A stretch of DNA of 64,000 bases from Actinobacillus suis ATCC 33415 (GTDB lineage: Bacteria > Pseudomonadota > Gammaproteobacteria > Enterobacterales > Pasteurellaceae): assembly GCF_000739435.1 (NCBI RefSeq), contig NZ_CP009159.1:2254501-2318500 (forward strand), in the 5' to 3' direction. Below, one piece after another: positions 36,832 through 47,456 of this stretch. The notes under the pieces are model-generated. The model saw only the letters and a program-made list of their open reading frames with translations, searched no databases and was not told the origin of the DNA. The stretch's first letter is position 1, and every line of letters starts with the position of its first letter. A program made the position numbers and the translations under genes.

Positions 36832-38937
36832 ATGGCTCGTACAACCCCTATTTCACTTTACCGTAATATCGGTATCAGTGCGCACATCGATGCGGGTAAA
36901 ACAACTACTACAGAGCGTATCTTGTTCTATACAGGCGTAAGTCACAAAATCGGTGAAGTTCACGATGGTGCAGCAACAATGGACTGGATGGAACAAGAAC
37001 AAGAACGTGGTATCACGATCACATCTGCTGCAACAACAGCATTCTGGTCTGGTATGTCACAACAATATCCACAACACCGTATCAACGTTATCGATACTCC
37101 GGGACACGTAGACTTCACAATCGAAGTAGAACGTTCTATGCGTGTTCTTGACGGTGCGGTAATGGTTTACTGTGCGGTTGGTGGCGTTCAGCCTCAATCA
37201 GAAACTGTATGGCGTCAAGCGAATAAATACGGTGTTCCACGTATCGCATTCGTAAACAAAATGGACCGTACAGGTGCAAACTTCTTACGTGTTGTTGAGC
37301 AAATCAAAACTCGTTTAGGTGGTAACGCAGTTGCATTACAACTTCCTATCGGTGCAGAAGACAGCTTCACAGGTGTGGTTGACTTAATCAAAATGAAAGC
37401 AATCAACTGGAACGAAGCTGACCAAGGTATGACTTTCACATACGAAGATATTCCGGCAAATATGGTTGCTGAATGTGAAGAGCGTCGTGCAATGTTAGTA
37501 GAAGCTGCAGCTGAAGCATCAGAAGAGTTAATGGAAAAATTCTTCGAAGAAGGCGATCTTTCTGAAGAAGAAATCAAAGCGGCATTACGTCAACGCGTAT
37601 TAGCAAGCGAAATTATCCCAGTTTGCTGTGGTTCTGCATTCAAAAACAAAGGTGTTCAAGCAATGCTTGACGCGGTAATCGACTACTTACCGGCACCTAC
37701 AGATATCCCAGCAATCAAAGGTATCAACGAAGACGAAACTGAAGGTGAGCGTCACGCAAGCGATGAAGAGCCATTTGCAGCTCTTGCATTCAAAATTGCA
37801 ACAGACCCATTCGTTGGTAACTTAACATTCTTCCGTGTTTACTCAGGTGTAATCAACTCTGGTGATACAGTTTACAACTCAGTTAAACAAAAACGTGAAC
37901 GTTTCGGTCGTATCGTACAGATGCACGCTAACAAACGTGAAGAAATCAAAGAAGTTCGTGCGGGCGATATCGCAGCGGCAATCGGCTTAAAAGAAGTGGG
38001 TACAGGTGACACATTATGTGCACAAGATGCGCCAATCATTCTTGAGCGTATGGAATTCCCAGAGCCAGTAATCTCTGTAGCGGTAGAACCAAAAACTAAA
38101 GCTGACCAAGAGAAAATGGGCTTAGCGTTAGGTCGTCTTGCACAAGAAGACCCTTCATTCCGTGTTCACACAGATGAAGAGTCAGGTGAAACTATCATCT
38201 CAGGTATGGGTGAGTTACACTTGGATATCATCGTTGACCGTATGCGTCGTGAATTCAAAGTTGAAGCGAACATTGGTAAACCACAAGTATCTTACCGTGA
38301 AACTATCCGTACACGTGTTAACGATGTTGAAGGTAAACACGCAAAACAATCTGGTGGTCGCGGTCAATACGGTCACGTTGTAATCGACTTATATCCATTA
38401 GACCCAGAAGGTCCTGGTTACGAGTTCGTGAACGAGATCAAAGGTGGTGTGATTCCTGGTGAATTTATCCCAGCGGTTGATAAAGGTATCCAAGAACAAC
38501 TTAAATCTGGTCCATTAGCGGGTTACCCAGTAGAAGACATCGGTGTACGTTTACACTTCGGTTCATACCACGATGTTGACTCATCTGAGTTAGCGTTCAA
38601 ACTTGCAGCGTCATTAGCGTTTAAAGCAGCGTTCGCAAAAGCTAACCCAGTATTACTTGAGCCAATCATGAAAGTTGAAGTGGAAACTCCACCAGACTAC
38701 GTTGGTGATGTAATCGGTGACTTAAGCCGTCGTCGTGCAATGGTTAATGGTCAAGAAGCGAATGAGTTCGTTGTTAAGATTAATGCAGAAGTTCCATTAT
38801 CAGAAATGTTTGGTTATGCAACAGACTTACGTTCACAAACTCAAGGTCGTGCATCTTACTCAATGGAACCATTAAAATACGCAGAAGCACCTACAAGTGT
38901 TGCTAATGCAATTATTGAAGCTCGTAAAGCTAAATAA
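36832..38937 (+). CDS. fusA: Elongation factor G
   Basis: EF-G is the GTPase that drives translocation and ribosome recycling. The 701 residues (E. coli 704) have the P-loop [15 protein letters not shown], the switch [29 protein letters not shown], and domains II-V ending with [20 protein letters not shown]. The gene has the codon bias of a highly expressed gene, as do its neighbours. Confidence 0.99.
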   Translation: MARTTPISLYRNIGISAHIDAGKTTTTERILFYTGVSHKIGEVHDGAATMDWMEQEQERGITITSAATTAFWSGMSQQYPQHRINVIDTPGHVDFTIEVERSMRVLDGAVMVYCAVGGVQPQSETVWRQANKYGVPRIAFVNKMDRTGANFLRVVEQIKTRLGGNAVALQLPIGAEDSFTGVVDLIKMKAINWNEADQGMTFTYEDIPANMVAECEERRAMLVEAAAEASEELMEKFFEEGDLSEEEIKAALRQRVLASEIIPVCCGSAFKNKGVQAMLDAVIDYLPAPTDIPAIKGINEDETEGERHASDEEPFAALAFKIATDPFVGNLTFFRVYSGVINSGDTVYNSVKQKRERFGRIVQMHANKREEIKEVRAGDIAAAIGLKEVGTGDTLCAQDAPIILERMEFPEPVISVAVEPKTKADQEKMGLALGRLAQEDPSFRVHTDEESGETIISGMGELHLDIIVDRMRREFKVEANIGKPQVSYRETIRTRVNDVEGKHAKQSGGRGQYGHVVIDLYPLDPEGPGYEFVNEIKGGVIPGEFIPAVDKGIQEQLKSGPLAGYPVEDIGVRLHFGSYHDVDSSELAFKLAASLAFKAAFAKANPVLLEPIMKVEVETPPDYVGDVIGDLSRRRAMVNGQEANEFVVKINAEVPLSEMFGYATDLRSQTQGRASYSMEPLKYAEAPTSVANAIIEARKAK

Positions 38938-38953
38938 TTTATCTTTTAACTTA

Positions 38954-38979
38954 AAGCCTCAGCAATAGGGCGGAGGCTT
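38954..38979 (+). other. Intercistronic hairpin between fusA and tuf
   Basis: AAGCCTC (38954-38960) pairs with GAGGCTT (38973-38979) around a 12-nt loop, followed by ATTTCTAGGAAG. It is like the rpsG-fusA hairpin in position and stem sequence. Confidence 0.6.
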
Positions 38980-38987
38980 ATTTCTAG

Positions 38988-40184
<1,197 letters not shown>

Positions 40185-40224
40185 TTAGGTTTTAGGCTTA
40201 ATATTTGAGAGCGAAATGCTCGAG

Positions 40225-40256
40225 AAAGGCGTGTCGAAAGGCACGCCTTTTTTGCT
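40225..40256 (+). terminator. Terminator of the str operon
   Basis: AAAGGCGTG (40225-40233) pairs with CACGCCTTT (40242-40250), followed by TTT and GC. It lies 40 bp after tuf. Confidence 0.92.
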
Positions 40257-40350
40257 TTGCTATTAGGCTATACCCTAAGGCTTAAAATGATCATTTGTAA
40301 TAAATGATCCTAATATTTTTTGATACTACTTGTTTATGTTTTCTCTCAAA

Positions 40351-40385
40351 TTAAAAAAGCAGAGTTTAATAATATCAAACTCTGC
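40351..40385 (-). terminator. Terminator of menA
   Basis: GCAGAGTTT and AAACTCTGC pair around a 9-nt loop; on the minus strand the stem is followed by TTTTTTAA. It is 45 bp past the menA stop. Confidence 0.88.
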
Positions 40386-40429
40386 CGAGAAGATTTGGTT
40401 CTAGTGCTAGAAGCACTATGTAATACGAA

Positions 40430-41338
40430 TTATCCTAAAAAAATACCTAAGCTAAACAGCAAGTTAGTGATCAGAGCAAGTCCTGCCATTTGACCTAAAA
40501 TCGGGAGTAGCTCAATCGGGTCTTTATGACGATAGACAAACAATCCGTGTTTTGCCAGTAACGGCACGGCAAGCAAGAAAAGGAAGCTATACCAATGCTG
40601 AAATTCACTGATTGCAAAAATCAGATAAGAAACGACCGCTAGTATTAATAGCGTAACATGATAAATTCGCCCGTTTTGGCTACCGATACGGACAATTAAG
40701 GTATTTTTACCCGCCTGTTTATCTTGGTTAATATCACGTAAGTTATTGATATTTAAAACCGCTACTGATAACAAACCACAGCCGAATGCCGGAATAAAAA
40801 TCATCGCTGGAATGCTATGCGCTTGTAAGTAGAATGTACCGATGACAGCGACAAACCCAAAGAAAATCAATACGAATAAATCGCCTAATCCTAGATAGCC
40901 ATAAGCTTTTTTACCAACCGTATAGGTAATTGCCGCTACAATTGAAATAACACCTAAACTGATAAACACAATTAAATCTTGAATAGATTGGTAAGCGTAA
41001 ACCGTCAGCCCTACGCCAGCAATAAAGGATAAAATACTGAGCAGAATCACTGCATTTCTTAATTGCCCACCGGTAATTGCACCGTGCTGAATTGCTCGCA
41101 AAGGCCCGATTCGTTCTTTAGTGTCGGAACCTTTTACATGATCACCATAGTCATTAGCAAAATTAGACAATACTTGTAATAAAATGGTGGTAATAAAAGC
41201 AAGTAGTGTTGTGATTACATCAAAATGTCCCGCCCAGTATGCAAGTGCCGATCCTACGATGATAGACGCCAGAGCCAAAGGCAATGTTCTTGGGCGAGCG
41301 GTAGTAAACCAAATTGAAAAAGCGGAGTGTTTATCCAT
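40430..41338 (-). CDS. menA: 1,4-dihydroxy-2-naphthoate polyprenyltransferase
   Basis: MenA attaches the polyprenyl tail to DHNA, giving demethylmenaquinone, in the inner membrane. The 302 residues (E. coli 308) have nine hydrophobic helices and the UbiA-family Asp-rich motif NFANDYGDHVKGSDT, with a second motif NINNLRDINQDKQAGKNT. Menaquinone is the electron donor for the Frd and Nap systems in this window. The start overlaps by one base (TAATG) the stop of the upstream YhcG-like gene, implying translational coupling. Confidence 0.95.
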   Translation of the reverse strand: MDKHSAFSIWFTTARPRTLPLALASIIVGSALAYWAGHFDVITTLLAFITTILLQVLSNFANDYGDHVKGSDTKERIGPLRAIQHGAITGGQLRNAVILLSILSFIAGVGLTVYAYQSIQDLIVFISLGVISIVAAITYTVGKKAYGYLGLGDLFVLIFFGFVAVIGTFYLQAHSIPAMIFIPAFGCGLLSVAVLNINNLRDINQDKQAGKNTLIVRIGSQNGRIYHVTLLILAVVSYLIFAISEFQHWYSFLFLLAVPLLAKHGLFVYRHKDPIELLPILGQMAGLALITNLLFSLGIFLG

Positions 41339-42354
41339 TAATCATTCTCTTCCTGTTTTTGTTTGAACTGTTGAATCTCTTTCTGAACTTCTTCTAAAAG
41401 TCGTTGTTCACTCGGTAGATAGAGGTGGTATTGACTCGCATAAATTTGCTGCTGATGTTCAGGCAGCGTAAATTTTACCACAGCATCGTTTTTATGCGTA
41501 CAGAGTAAAATGCCAATTGTTGGTGTTTCATGAGGGAGTTTTTCAATTCGATCAAAATAATTGACATACATTTGTAATTGCCCGATATCTTGATGCGTTA
41601 ATTTATGTGTTTTAATTTCAACTAGTACGAAACATTGTAACAAGCGATTATATAATACTAAATCGACAAAAAATTCATCGCCTTCAATATGTAATCGTTT
41701 TTGACGGGCCACAAAAGAAAATCCATTACCAAGCTCTAATAGAAAATCTTGTAAATGGGTTAAAATGGCACTTTCTAAATCTTTCTCATAGTAAGCGCTT
41801 TCTCGTTTAAGCCCGAGGAATTCCAATACAATCGGATCTTTAATAATTTGTTTCGGATCACTGGGGATAACTTGATTTTTCGCCACGGCTAAAACGCTTT
41901 CTTTATCATTACTTAATAATAAGCGTTCATAGAGATTACTGTAAATTTGGCGTTCAAGTTGTCGAGAGGACCAATTATTTTTTACCGTTTCTGCAATATA
42001 AAATTCTCTTTTAACTTGATCTGAAATACTTAAAAGTAACTTATATTGAGTCCAATTTAATTGCGTCCGCAGTGCGGACACAATTGGGAAAGTACGATAA
42101 AACTGACGGTAACGCTCTAATTGTCTTTTAGAAAATCCGCTGCCATACTCAGGTTCTAGCTGCTCGGCGAGTGATTTAATTAAATATTTACCATATTCGG
42201 CACGTTCTTGTTCTTGTTGCTCTTCTTTAAAAATTCGTTCTCCGATATGCCAATACATAATGACGCGCTGAAAATCAACCGAGCGAATCGCTTGTTCACG
42301 AGCTTGATGAATAATGGTTTTGATATCGCTAACAATAAGTGGATTTGCTAACAT
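41338..42354 (-). CDS. YhcG-type PDDEXK nuclease (DUF1016)
   Basis: A 338-residue protein of the DUF1016/YhcG family, restriction-endonuclease-like nucleases often found near restriction or mobile genes; the cellular role is not settled. The N-terminal half (residues 1-155) is helical with VDFQRVIMYWHIGERIFKEE and YGSGFSKRQLERYRQFYRTF. The C-terminal half has the nuclease pattern: IEGDEFFVDLVLYNRLLQCF followed by VLVEIKTHKL, giving the acidic residues and the E-x-K motif. The upstream frame reaches 42432, but AGGAG before ATG 42354 and the family N-terminus settle the start. It overlaps menA by 1 bp. Confidence 0.87.
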   Translation of the reverse strand: MLANPLIVSDIKTIIHQAREQAIRSVDFQRVIMYWHIGERIFKEEQQEQERAEYGKYLIKSLAEQLEPEYGSGFSKRQLERYRQFYRTFPIVSALRTQLNWTQYKLLLSISDQVKREFYIAETVKNNWSSRQLERQIYSNLYERLLLSNDKESVLAVAKNQVIPSDPKQIIKDPIVLEFLGLKRESAYYEKDLESAILTHLQDFLLELGNGFSFVARQKRLHIEGDEFFVDLVLYNRLLQCFVLVEIKTHKLTHQDIGQLQMYVNYFDRIEKLPHETPTIGILLCTHKNDAVVKFTLPEHQQQIYASQYHLYLPSEQRLLEEVQKEIQQFKQKQEEND

Positions 42355-42401
42355 ATTTGTCTCCTTTTGATTTTTAATTATATTGTAAATAAATACAGCT
42401 A

Positions 42402-43157
42402 ATGAGTTTATCACAATTAACCTTAACTCCAATAGGGATTATTCATAGCCCTTATGATGAAAAGTTTTCAGTGCCACGCCAACCGAATTTGGTTAAAGAA
42501 GGCAAAGGCATACTGAAACTATTGCCACCTTATAATTCGCCTGATGCCGTAAGAGGGCTTGAGCAATTTAGTCATTTGTGGCTGATTTTCCAATTTCATC
42601 AGATTCCTGAGCGAGAATGGCATGCTACGGTACGCCCGCCTCGTTTAGGTGGGAATGAACGAGTTGGAGTATTTGCCAGCCGAGCGACACATCGTCCAAA
42701 TCCAATTGGTTTATCTAAAGTAGCGTTAGAAGGCATTGAGATAAATAATGGAGAAGTGTTATTAAAACTTGGCAGTGTGGATTTGGTTAACGGCACCCCG
42801 ATTCTAGATATCAAACCTTATATTGCTTATGCGGATAGTGAACCTGATGCGCGTTCCGGCTTTGCGCAAGATAAACCACAAGTCAAACTGGTGGTTGAGT
42901 TCTCGGAACAAGCATTACAAGCGGTCAAATTTTGCCAAAATTTTGCAAATTTCGGTATTACACAGCCACTTGATTTTATTCGCAATGTGATTGAGCAAGA
43001 CCCTCGTCCGGCTTATCAACAAGGTAAAATCACTGAGCGGATTTATGGTATGAACCTTGCGGGCTATAATATTCGTTGGCAAATTTGTATGCAAAATGCC
43101 AATAAAGCCATTGTTCTGAGCATCGAAAATGAACTTAACGAGAAAACACACCTCTAA
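42402..43157 (+). CDS. trmO: tRNA (N6-threonylcarbamoyladenosine-37-N6)-methyltransferase TrmO
   Basis: TrmO (YaeB/TsaA) methylates t6A37 to m6t6A in tRNA-Thr using S-adenosylmethionine. The 251 residues begin with [20 protein letters not shown], have [20 protein letters not shown] and [16 protein letters not shown], the UPF0066 signature, then [14 protein letters not shown]. Between the domains an uptake signal (42917-42926) encodes LQAVKF. The start ATG 42402 has a weak ribosome site. It is divergent from the nuclease gene with only 47 bp between. Confidence 0.93.
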   Translation: MSLSQLTLTPIGIIHSPYDEKFSVPRQPNLVKEGKGILKLLPPYNSPDAVRGLEQFSHLWLIFQFHQIPEREWHATVRPPRLGGNERVGVFASRATHRPNPIGLSKVALEGIEINNGEVLLKLGSVDLVNGTPILDIKPYIAYADSEPDARSGFAQDKPQVKLVVEFSEQALQAVKFCQNFANFGITQPLDFIRNVIEQDPRPAYQQGKITERIYGMNLAGYNIRWQICMQNANKAIVLSIENELNEKTHL

Positions 43158-43199
43158 GCTAACACTTTGAGTTGAACTCATAATCATCAAGGAGACAGG

Positions 43200-43910
43200 A
43201 TGAAATTACAAAAAATTCTTGCAATTCTACCGCTTGCTTTCACCAGTATGGTAAGTCATGCCGAAGAAAAAGAGATAACAACAAACAGTATGCCAACTCA
43301 ATTTTCTTTCTCTACGGAAGTGAGTCGTACGGTAGAAAAAGACTTAATGCGAGCAATGGTTTATAGCCAGAAAGTCGGCAAGTCATTATCAGAACTCAAA
43401 TCAACGATATCGACAAATCTGAACAAAGTGATTGCGGATGCTAAGCCTTATATGGGCATTAAAATTCAGACGGAAGGTGTAAGTAGTTATCCTAATTATA
43501 ATCAGAAAAATAAAGTAGATGGATGGGTGGTAGAAGGCCGAATTCTATTTGAATCCAAAGATTTTGCTGCGATGGCGAAAGTTCTGGACAATTTAGGCGA
43601 TGACGTAGCGATTAGTCATATTTCATTTAGTGTTTCGCCGGAAAAAATGGCGGCGCTGGAAGATGAAATGACCTTAGATATTATTAAACAATTTCAGCAT
43701 AAAGCGGAAGTGGTGCAGAAAGGCTTAAATGCAAAACGTTATACCTTAAGCCAAGTACAATTAGAAACGCCGAATGGCGAAGGAATGCACCAGCGTCCGA
43801 TGATGGCAATGGCAAAAAGCAGTTACGCTGCACAGGAAAGCGGCTTACCGCTGGAAGCAGGCAGTGAAACGATTTCAGCAAGAGCCTCCGGTACGGTGAC
43901 ATTTGAGTAA
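43200..43910 (+). CDS. SIMPL domain (DUF541) periplasmic protein
   Basis: A 236-residue exported protein: signal peptide LQKILAILPLAFTSMVSHA with cleavage before EEKE. The mature part has the SIMPL/DUF541 plan: FSFSTEVSRTVEKDLMRA, a long middle, VEGRILFESKDFAAMAKVL and a C-terminal ISARASGTVTFE. Relatives include E. coli YggE and Brucella BP26. YggE has been linked to oxidative-stress tolerance, but the function is not firmly known. GGAGACAGG precedes ATG 43200. Confidence 0.83.
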   Translation: MKLQKILAILPLAFTSMVSHAEEKEITTNSMPTQFSFSTEVSRTVEKDLMRAMVYSQKVGKSLSELKSTISTNLNKVIADAKPYMGIKIQTEGVSSYPNYNQKNKVDGWVVEGRILFESKDFAAMAKVLDNLGDDVAISHISFSVSPEKMAALEDEMTLDIIKQFQHKAEVVQKGLNAKRYTLSQVQLETPNGEGMHQRPMMAMAKSSYAAQESGLPLEAGSETISARASGTVTFE

Positions 43911-44052
43911 AATTTATCTTTTTCTAAGAAAATGTGTAATGTTATTAGCATTAGACGTTTTTTAGAATGGCTATTCAATTTAACTTAAGTGGATAGCATT
44001 GGAAAGCACAGACACATCTGTGTCATTTAATTTTATTTTTAAGGAAAATATA

Positions 44053-44739
44053 ATGAAAAAATATTTCGCCGAGTTTTTCGGTACATTTTGGTTAGTATTT
44101 GGTGGCTGCGGTAGTGCAGTTTTAGCAGCAGGTATTCCTGAGTTAGGCATTGGTTATGCAGGCGTATCACTTGCATTCGGTTTAACCGTATTAACCATGG
44201 CTTATGCAGTAGGTCATATTTCAGGTGGTCACTTTAACCCGGCAGTTTCGATCGGTTTATTAATCGGTGGTCGTTTTAATGCAAAAGATTTAGTACCTTA
44301 TATTATTGCACAAGTTGCCGGCGCAATTGCGGCTTCAGCGGTATTATATACAATTGCTTCAGGTGCGGCAGGCTTTGATGTCACGGCTGGTTTTGCAAGT
44401 AACGGTTTTGCAGAGCATTCTCCACACGGTTATTCAATGGTGGCGGCACTTGTGATTGAAGTGGTATTAACTGCATTCTTCTTAATTATCATTATGGGTG
44501 CAACCGACAAACGTGCACCGGCAGGTTTTGCACCGATTGCGATTGGTTTAGGTTTAACGTTAATTCACCTAATTTCAATTCCGGTAACCAATACTTCGGT
44601 AAATCCGGCTCGTTCAACCGGTGTTGCGTTATTCCAAGGTTCTTGGGCAATTGAGCAATTATGGTTGTTCTGGGTTGCACCAATTTTAGGCGCAATTATC
44701 GGTGCATTAGTGTATCGTTTTATTGCTGAAGAAAAATAA
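44053..44739 (+). CDS. aqpZ: Aquaporin Z
   Basis: A water channel of the inner membrane. The 228 residues (E. coli 231) have six helices and both half-helix motifs: [11 protein letters not shown] and [10 protein letters not shown]. The start of the protein, [20 protein letters not shown], is AqpZ-like, and the short third loop argues for a water channel rather than a glycerol facilitator. AAGGAAA precedes ATG 44053; the frame could be opened at 43999, which would add unrelated residues. Confidence 0.95.
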   Translation: MKKYFAEFFGTFWLVFGGCGSAVLAAGIPELGIGYAGVSLAFGLTVLTMAYAVGHISGGHFNPAVSIGLLIGGRFNAKDLVPYIIAQVAGAIAASAVLYTIASGAAGFDVTAGFASNGFAEHSPHGYSMVAALVIEVVLTAFFLIIIMGATDKRAPAGFAPIAIGLGLTLIHLISIPVTNTSVNPARSTGVALFQGSWAIEQLWLFWVAPILGAIIGALVYRFIAEEK

Positions 44740-44763
44740 ACTTTAGTATCGTATAATGATAAA

Positions 44764-44793
44764 TGCAGCGCTATTTCGGTAGCGCTGCATTTT
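44764..44793 (+). terminator. Terminator of aqpZ
   Basis: TGCAGCGCT (44764-44772) pairs with AGCGCTGCA (44781-44789), followed by TTTTG. Confidence 0.9.
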
Positions 44794-44817
44794 GTATATA
44801 AGAGATATGGGATAAAT

Positions 44818-44958
44818 ATGAAATCATTATTCAAAATTTTGGTGCTTACTGTAGGCAGTGGTCTATTAAGCGGTTGTTTAGTCACTTCGGTTGTGAGTGG
44901 TGTTGTCGGTACGGCTGTTGATGTGGTTGATACGGTTACACCGGATATTATTGATTAA
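44818..44958 (+). CDS. Small (46-residue) putative lipoprotein
   Basis: MKSLFKILVLTVGSGLL then lipobox LLSGC, giving a mature peptide of only 27 residues (CLVTSVVSGVV..., ending PDIID). A positively charged N-terminus, hydrophobic core and lipobox all fit a type II signal. GGGAT is a weak ribosome site. The mature part is rich in Val, Thr and Asp with alternating VD/VV. Function unknown. It lies alone between the aqpZ terminator and a USS region before slyD. Confidence 0.7.
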   Translation: MKSLFKILVLTVGSGLLSGCLVTSVVSGVVGTAVDVVDTVTPDIID

Positions 44959-45103
44959 ATTTGCAAATTTCGTGCAAAATCAGACCGTTTGTTTTAACTA
45001 AGCGGTCATTTTATTTCTATATTTTTGCAAACCTTTTGCAAATCTGTGATAAACCGCTACAATGAATCGTATTTTTACCTAAATATATAAAAAGGAATCT
45101 TTA

Positions 45104-45697
45104 ATGAAAATCGCAAAAAATGTTGTTCCAAGCATTGCTTATCAAGTTCGTACACAAGACGGTGTATTAGTTGATGAAGCACCGGTAAATCAACCGTTAG
45201 AATATTTACACGGTCATAACAACCTTGTTGAAGGTTTAGAAAAAGCGCTTGAAGGCAAAGCGGTAGGCGATGTTTTTGAAGTTCGCGTTAAACCGGAAGA
45301 AGGTTACGGCGAATACAACGAAAACATGGTTCAACGCGTACCAAAAGATGTATTCATGGGCGTTGATGAATTAGAAGTTGGTATGCGTTTTATCGCTGAT
45401 ACGGATTTAGGCCCGTTACCGGTAGTAATCACTGAAGTTGACGGTGATGAAGTTGTGGTAGACGGTAACCATATGTTAGCAGGTCAAGAGTTATTATTCT
45501 CTGTTGAAGTGGTTGCAACACGTGAAGCGACATTAGAAGAAATCGCACACGGTCACATTCATTCTGGCCACGAACACGGCGGTTGCTGTGGCGGTCATGG
45601 CGAAGAAGGCGGCTGCGGATGTGGCGGTCACGGACATGACCATGATCACGACCATCACCACGGCCACGGCGGTTGTGGCTGCGGCGGTCACCACTAA
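45104..45697 (+). CDS. slyD: FKBP-type peptidyl-prolyl isomerase SlyD
   Basis: SlyD is a cytoplasmic prolyl isomerase, chaperone and nickel-binding accessory for hydrogenase assembly. The 197 residues have an FKBP domain (YLHGHNNLVEGLEKALEGKA, EGYGEYNENMVQRVP), the inserted IF domain, and a C-terminal metal tail rich in His, Cys and Gly (GCCGGHGEEGGCGCGGHGHD and more). The tail is made of repeated GCGCGGH and HDHDH units. AAGGAAT precedes the start. Confidence 0.95.
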   Translation: MKIAKNVVPSIAYQVRTQDGVLVDEAPVNQPLEYLHGHNNLVEGLEKALEGKAVGDVFEVRVKPEEGYGEYNENMVQRVPKDVFMGVDELEVGMRFIADTDLGPLPVVITEVDGDEVVVDGNHMLAGQELLFSVEVVATREATLEEIAHGHIHSGHEHGGCCGGHGEEGGCGCGGHGHDHDHDHHHGHGGCGCGGHH

Positions 45698-45717
45698 TTT
45701 CGATTGATATCATTATT

Positions 45718-45747
45718 GGCGCAAGCGGTTATCGCTTGTGCCTTTTT
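45718..45747 (+). terminator. Terminator of slyD
   Basis: GGCGCAAGCG-GTTAT-CGCTTGTGCC followed by TTTTTAG. The left arm includes a GCAAGCGGT USS-like core. Confidence 0.88.
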
Positions 45748-45828
45748 AGTTTTTTCAAATCAACCTGACGTACCTCTCAATACGCCGATAGTTAAAGTAT
45801 AAAAATATAAAAAATACAGAGCAGTGTT

Positions 45829-47355
45829 ATGAGCAATCCAACAATTCAATCCGGCACCGATTATCTGCGTGCTATCTTAAGTTCCAATATCTACGACCTT
45901 GCACAAGTGACGCCACTCCAGAAAATGGAAAAGCTTTCCGAGCGTCTCGGCAACCAAATTCTTATCAAACGTGAAGATCGCCAACCGGTACATAGCTTCA
46001 AATTGCGTGGCGCTTTTGCGATGATCTCAAATCTTTCAGCTAGTCAAAAGGCGGCAGGTGTAATTACCGCTTCAGCGGGCAATCATGCTCAAGGTGTTGC
46101 GCTTTCGGCAAAACATTTAGGGCTTCGTGCACTTATCGTGATGCCGCAGAATACACCGGCAATTAAAGTGGATGCAGTAAGAGGATTCGGCGGAGAAGCA
46201 TTGTTATTTGGTGCGAATTTTGATGAAGCGAAAGCGAAAGCATTAGAACTTTCCGAAGAACTCGGTATGACTTTTGTACCGCCTTTTGATCACCCGATGG
46301 TGATTGCCGGACAAGGTACAATCGGTATGGAATTAGTACAGCAACGTTCCGATTTAGATTATGTGTTTGTGCCGGTCGGCGGTGGCGGTTTAGCGGCGGG
46401 TATTGCGGTGTTGATTAAACAGGTTTTACCGAATGTAAAAGTGATTGGTGTTGAATCCAAAGATTCCGCTTGTTTGCAACATGCGTTGAAAGTCGGTAAG
46501 CCGGATAACTTGGAACGTGTCGGATTATTTGCAGACGGGATTGCGGTAAGACGTATCGGCGATGAAACTTTCCGCTTATGTCAGCAGTACATTGATGAAG
46601 TGGTGTTGGTCGATAATGATCAAATTTGTGCGGCAATGAAAGATATTTTTGAAAACGTACGTGCGGTGGCAGAACCTTCCGGTGCGACTTCGTTAGCCGG
46701 CTTAAAAAAATATGTGAAAGAACATCAGCTTGAAGGCAAAAATTTAGCTTGCGTGCTTTCCGGTGCGAATTTGAATTTCCATACATTACGTTATGTTTCG
46801 GAACGTTGTGAAATCGGTGAGAAACATGAAGCCTTATTAGCAGTAACCATTCCGGAACAAAAAGGTAGTTTCTTAAAATTCTGTGAAATTTTAGGTAATC
46901 GTGCGGTGACCGAATTTAATTACCGCCATGCAGATGATCATCAAGCTTGCATTTTTGTCGGTGTGCGTATTACCGGCAGCACAGAAAAGGCTGAGATTAT
47001 TCGGGATTTACAACAAAACGGCTACGATGTCACGGATCTTTCAGATGATGATATTGCGAAAACACATATTCGTTATATGGTGGGCGGACGTCCAACCAAT
47101 CTTGCGAATGAGCAGCTTTATAGCTTTGAATTCCCTGAACAAAAAGGTGCATTATTAAAATTCTTACAAACGCTAACCGATTGGGATATTTCCTTATTCC
47201 ACTATCGTGCGCACGGGGCGGACTACGGTGATATTTTGGCGGCGTTTGCGTTAAATAGTGAAGATGAAACCAAATTTAAACAACATTTGGAACAACTTGG
47301 ATACCGTTATCAGAATGTAACGGAGAGCCCAGCGTATCGTTATTTTTTAAAATAA
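45829..47355 (+). CDS. ilvA: Threonine ammonia-lyase, biosynthetic
   Basis: IlvA converts threonine to 2-oxobutanoate, the first step of isoleucine synthesis, with PLP. The 508 residues (E. coli 514) have the PLP lysine in PVHSFKLRGAFAM, SAGNHAQGVALSA, VPVGGGGLAAGIAV for phosphate binding, and two ACT-like regulatory domains (from about 325) with FPEQKGALLKFLQTL, expected to bind isoleucine and valine. No other ilv genes are next to it. Confidence 0.97.
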   Translation: MSNPTIQSGTDYLRAILSSNIYDLAQVTPLQKMEKLSERLGNQILIKREDRQPVHSFKLRGAFAMISNLSASQKAAGVITASAGNHAQGVALSAKHLGLRALIVMPQNTPAIKVDAVRGFGGEALLFGANFDEAKAKALELSEELGMTFVPPFDHPMVIAGQGTIGMELVQQRSDLDYVFVPVGGGGLAAGIAVLIKQVLPNVKVIGVESKDSACLQHALKVGKPDNLERVGLFADGIAVRRIGDETFRLCQQYIDEVVLVDNDQICAAMKDIFENVRAVAEPSGATSLAGLKKYVKEHQLEGKNLACVLSGANLNFHTLRYVSERCEIGEKHEALLAVTIPEQKGSFLKFCEILGNRAVTEFNYRHADDHQACIFVGVRITGSTEKAEIIRDLQQNGYDVTDLSDDDIAKTHIRYMVGGRPTNLANEQLYSFEFPEQKGALLKFLQTLTDWDISLFHYRAHGADYGDILAAFALNSEDETKFKQHLEQLGYRYQNVTESPAYRYFLK

Positions 47356-47456
47356 CCGGCTAGCAGCGAATTTTTTGTTTAAATTGTTGTCTAAGCTTTT
47401 GCAATTTATAGCTTTTTTCTTATTAATTTTTTCTACTCTCTTTCGAGGATTTAAAT

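Noticed and set aside
46415..46786. 123-codon minus-strand ORF in ilvA
   Set aside because: Antisense to the conserved catalytic domain of IlvA; no motif.
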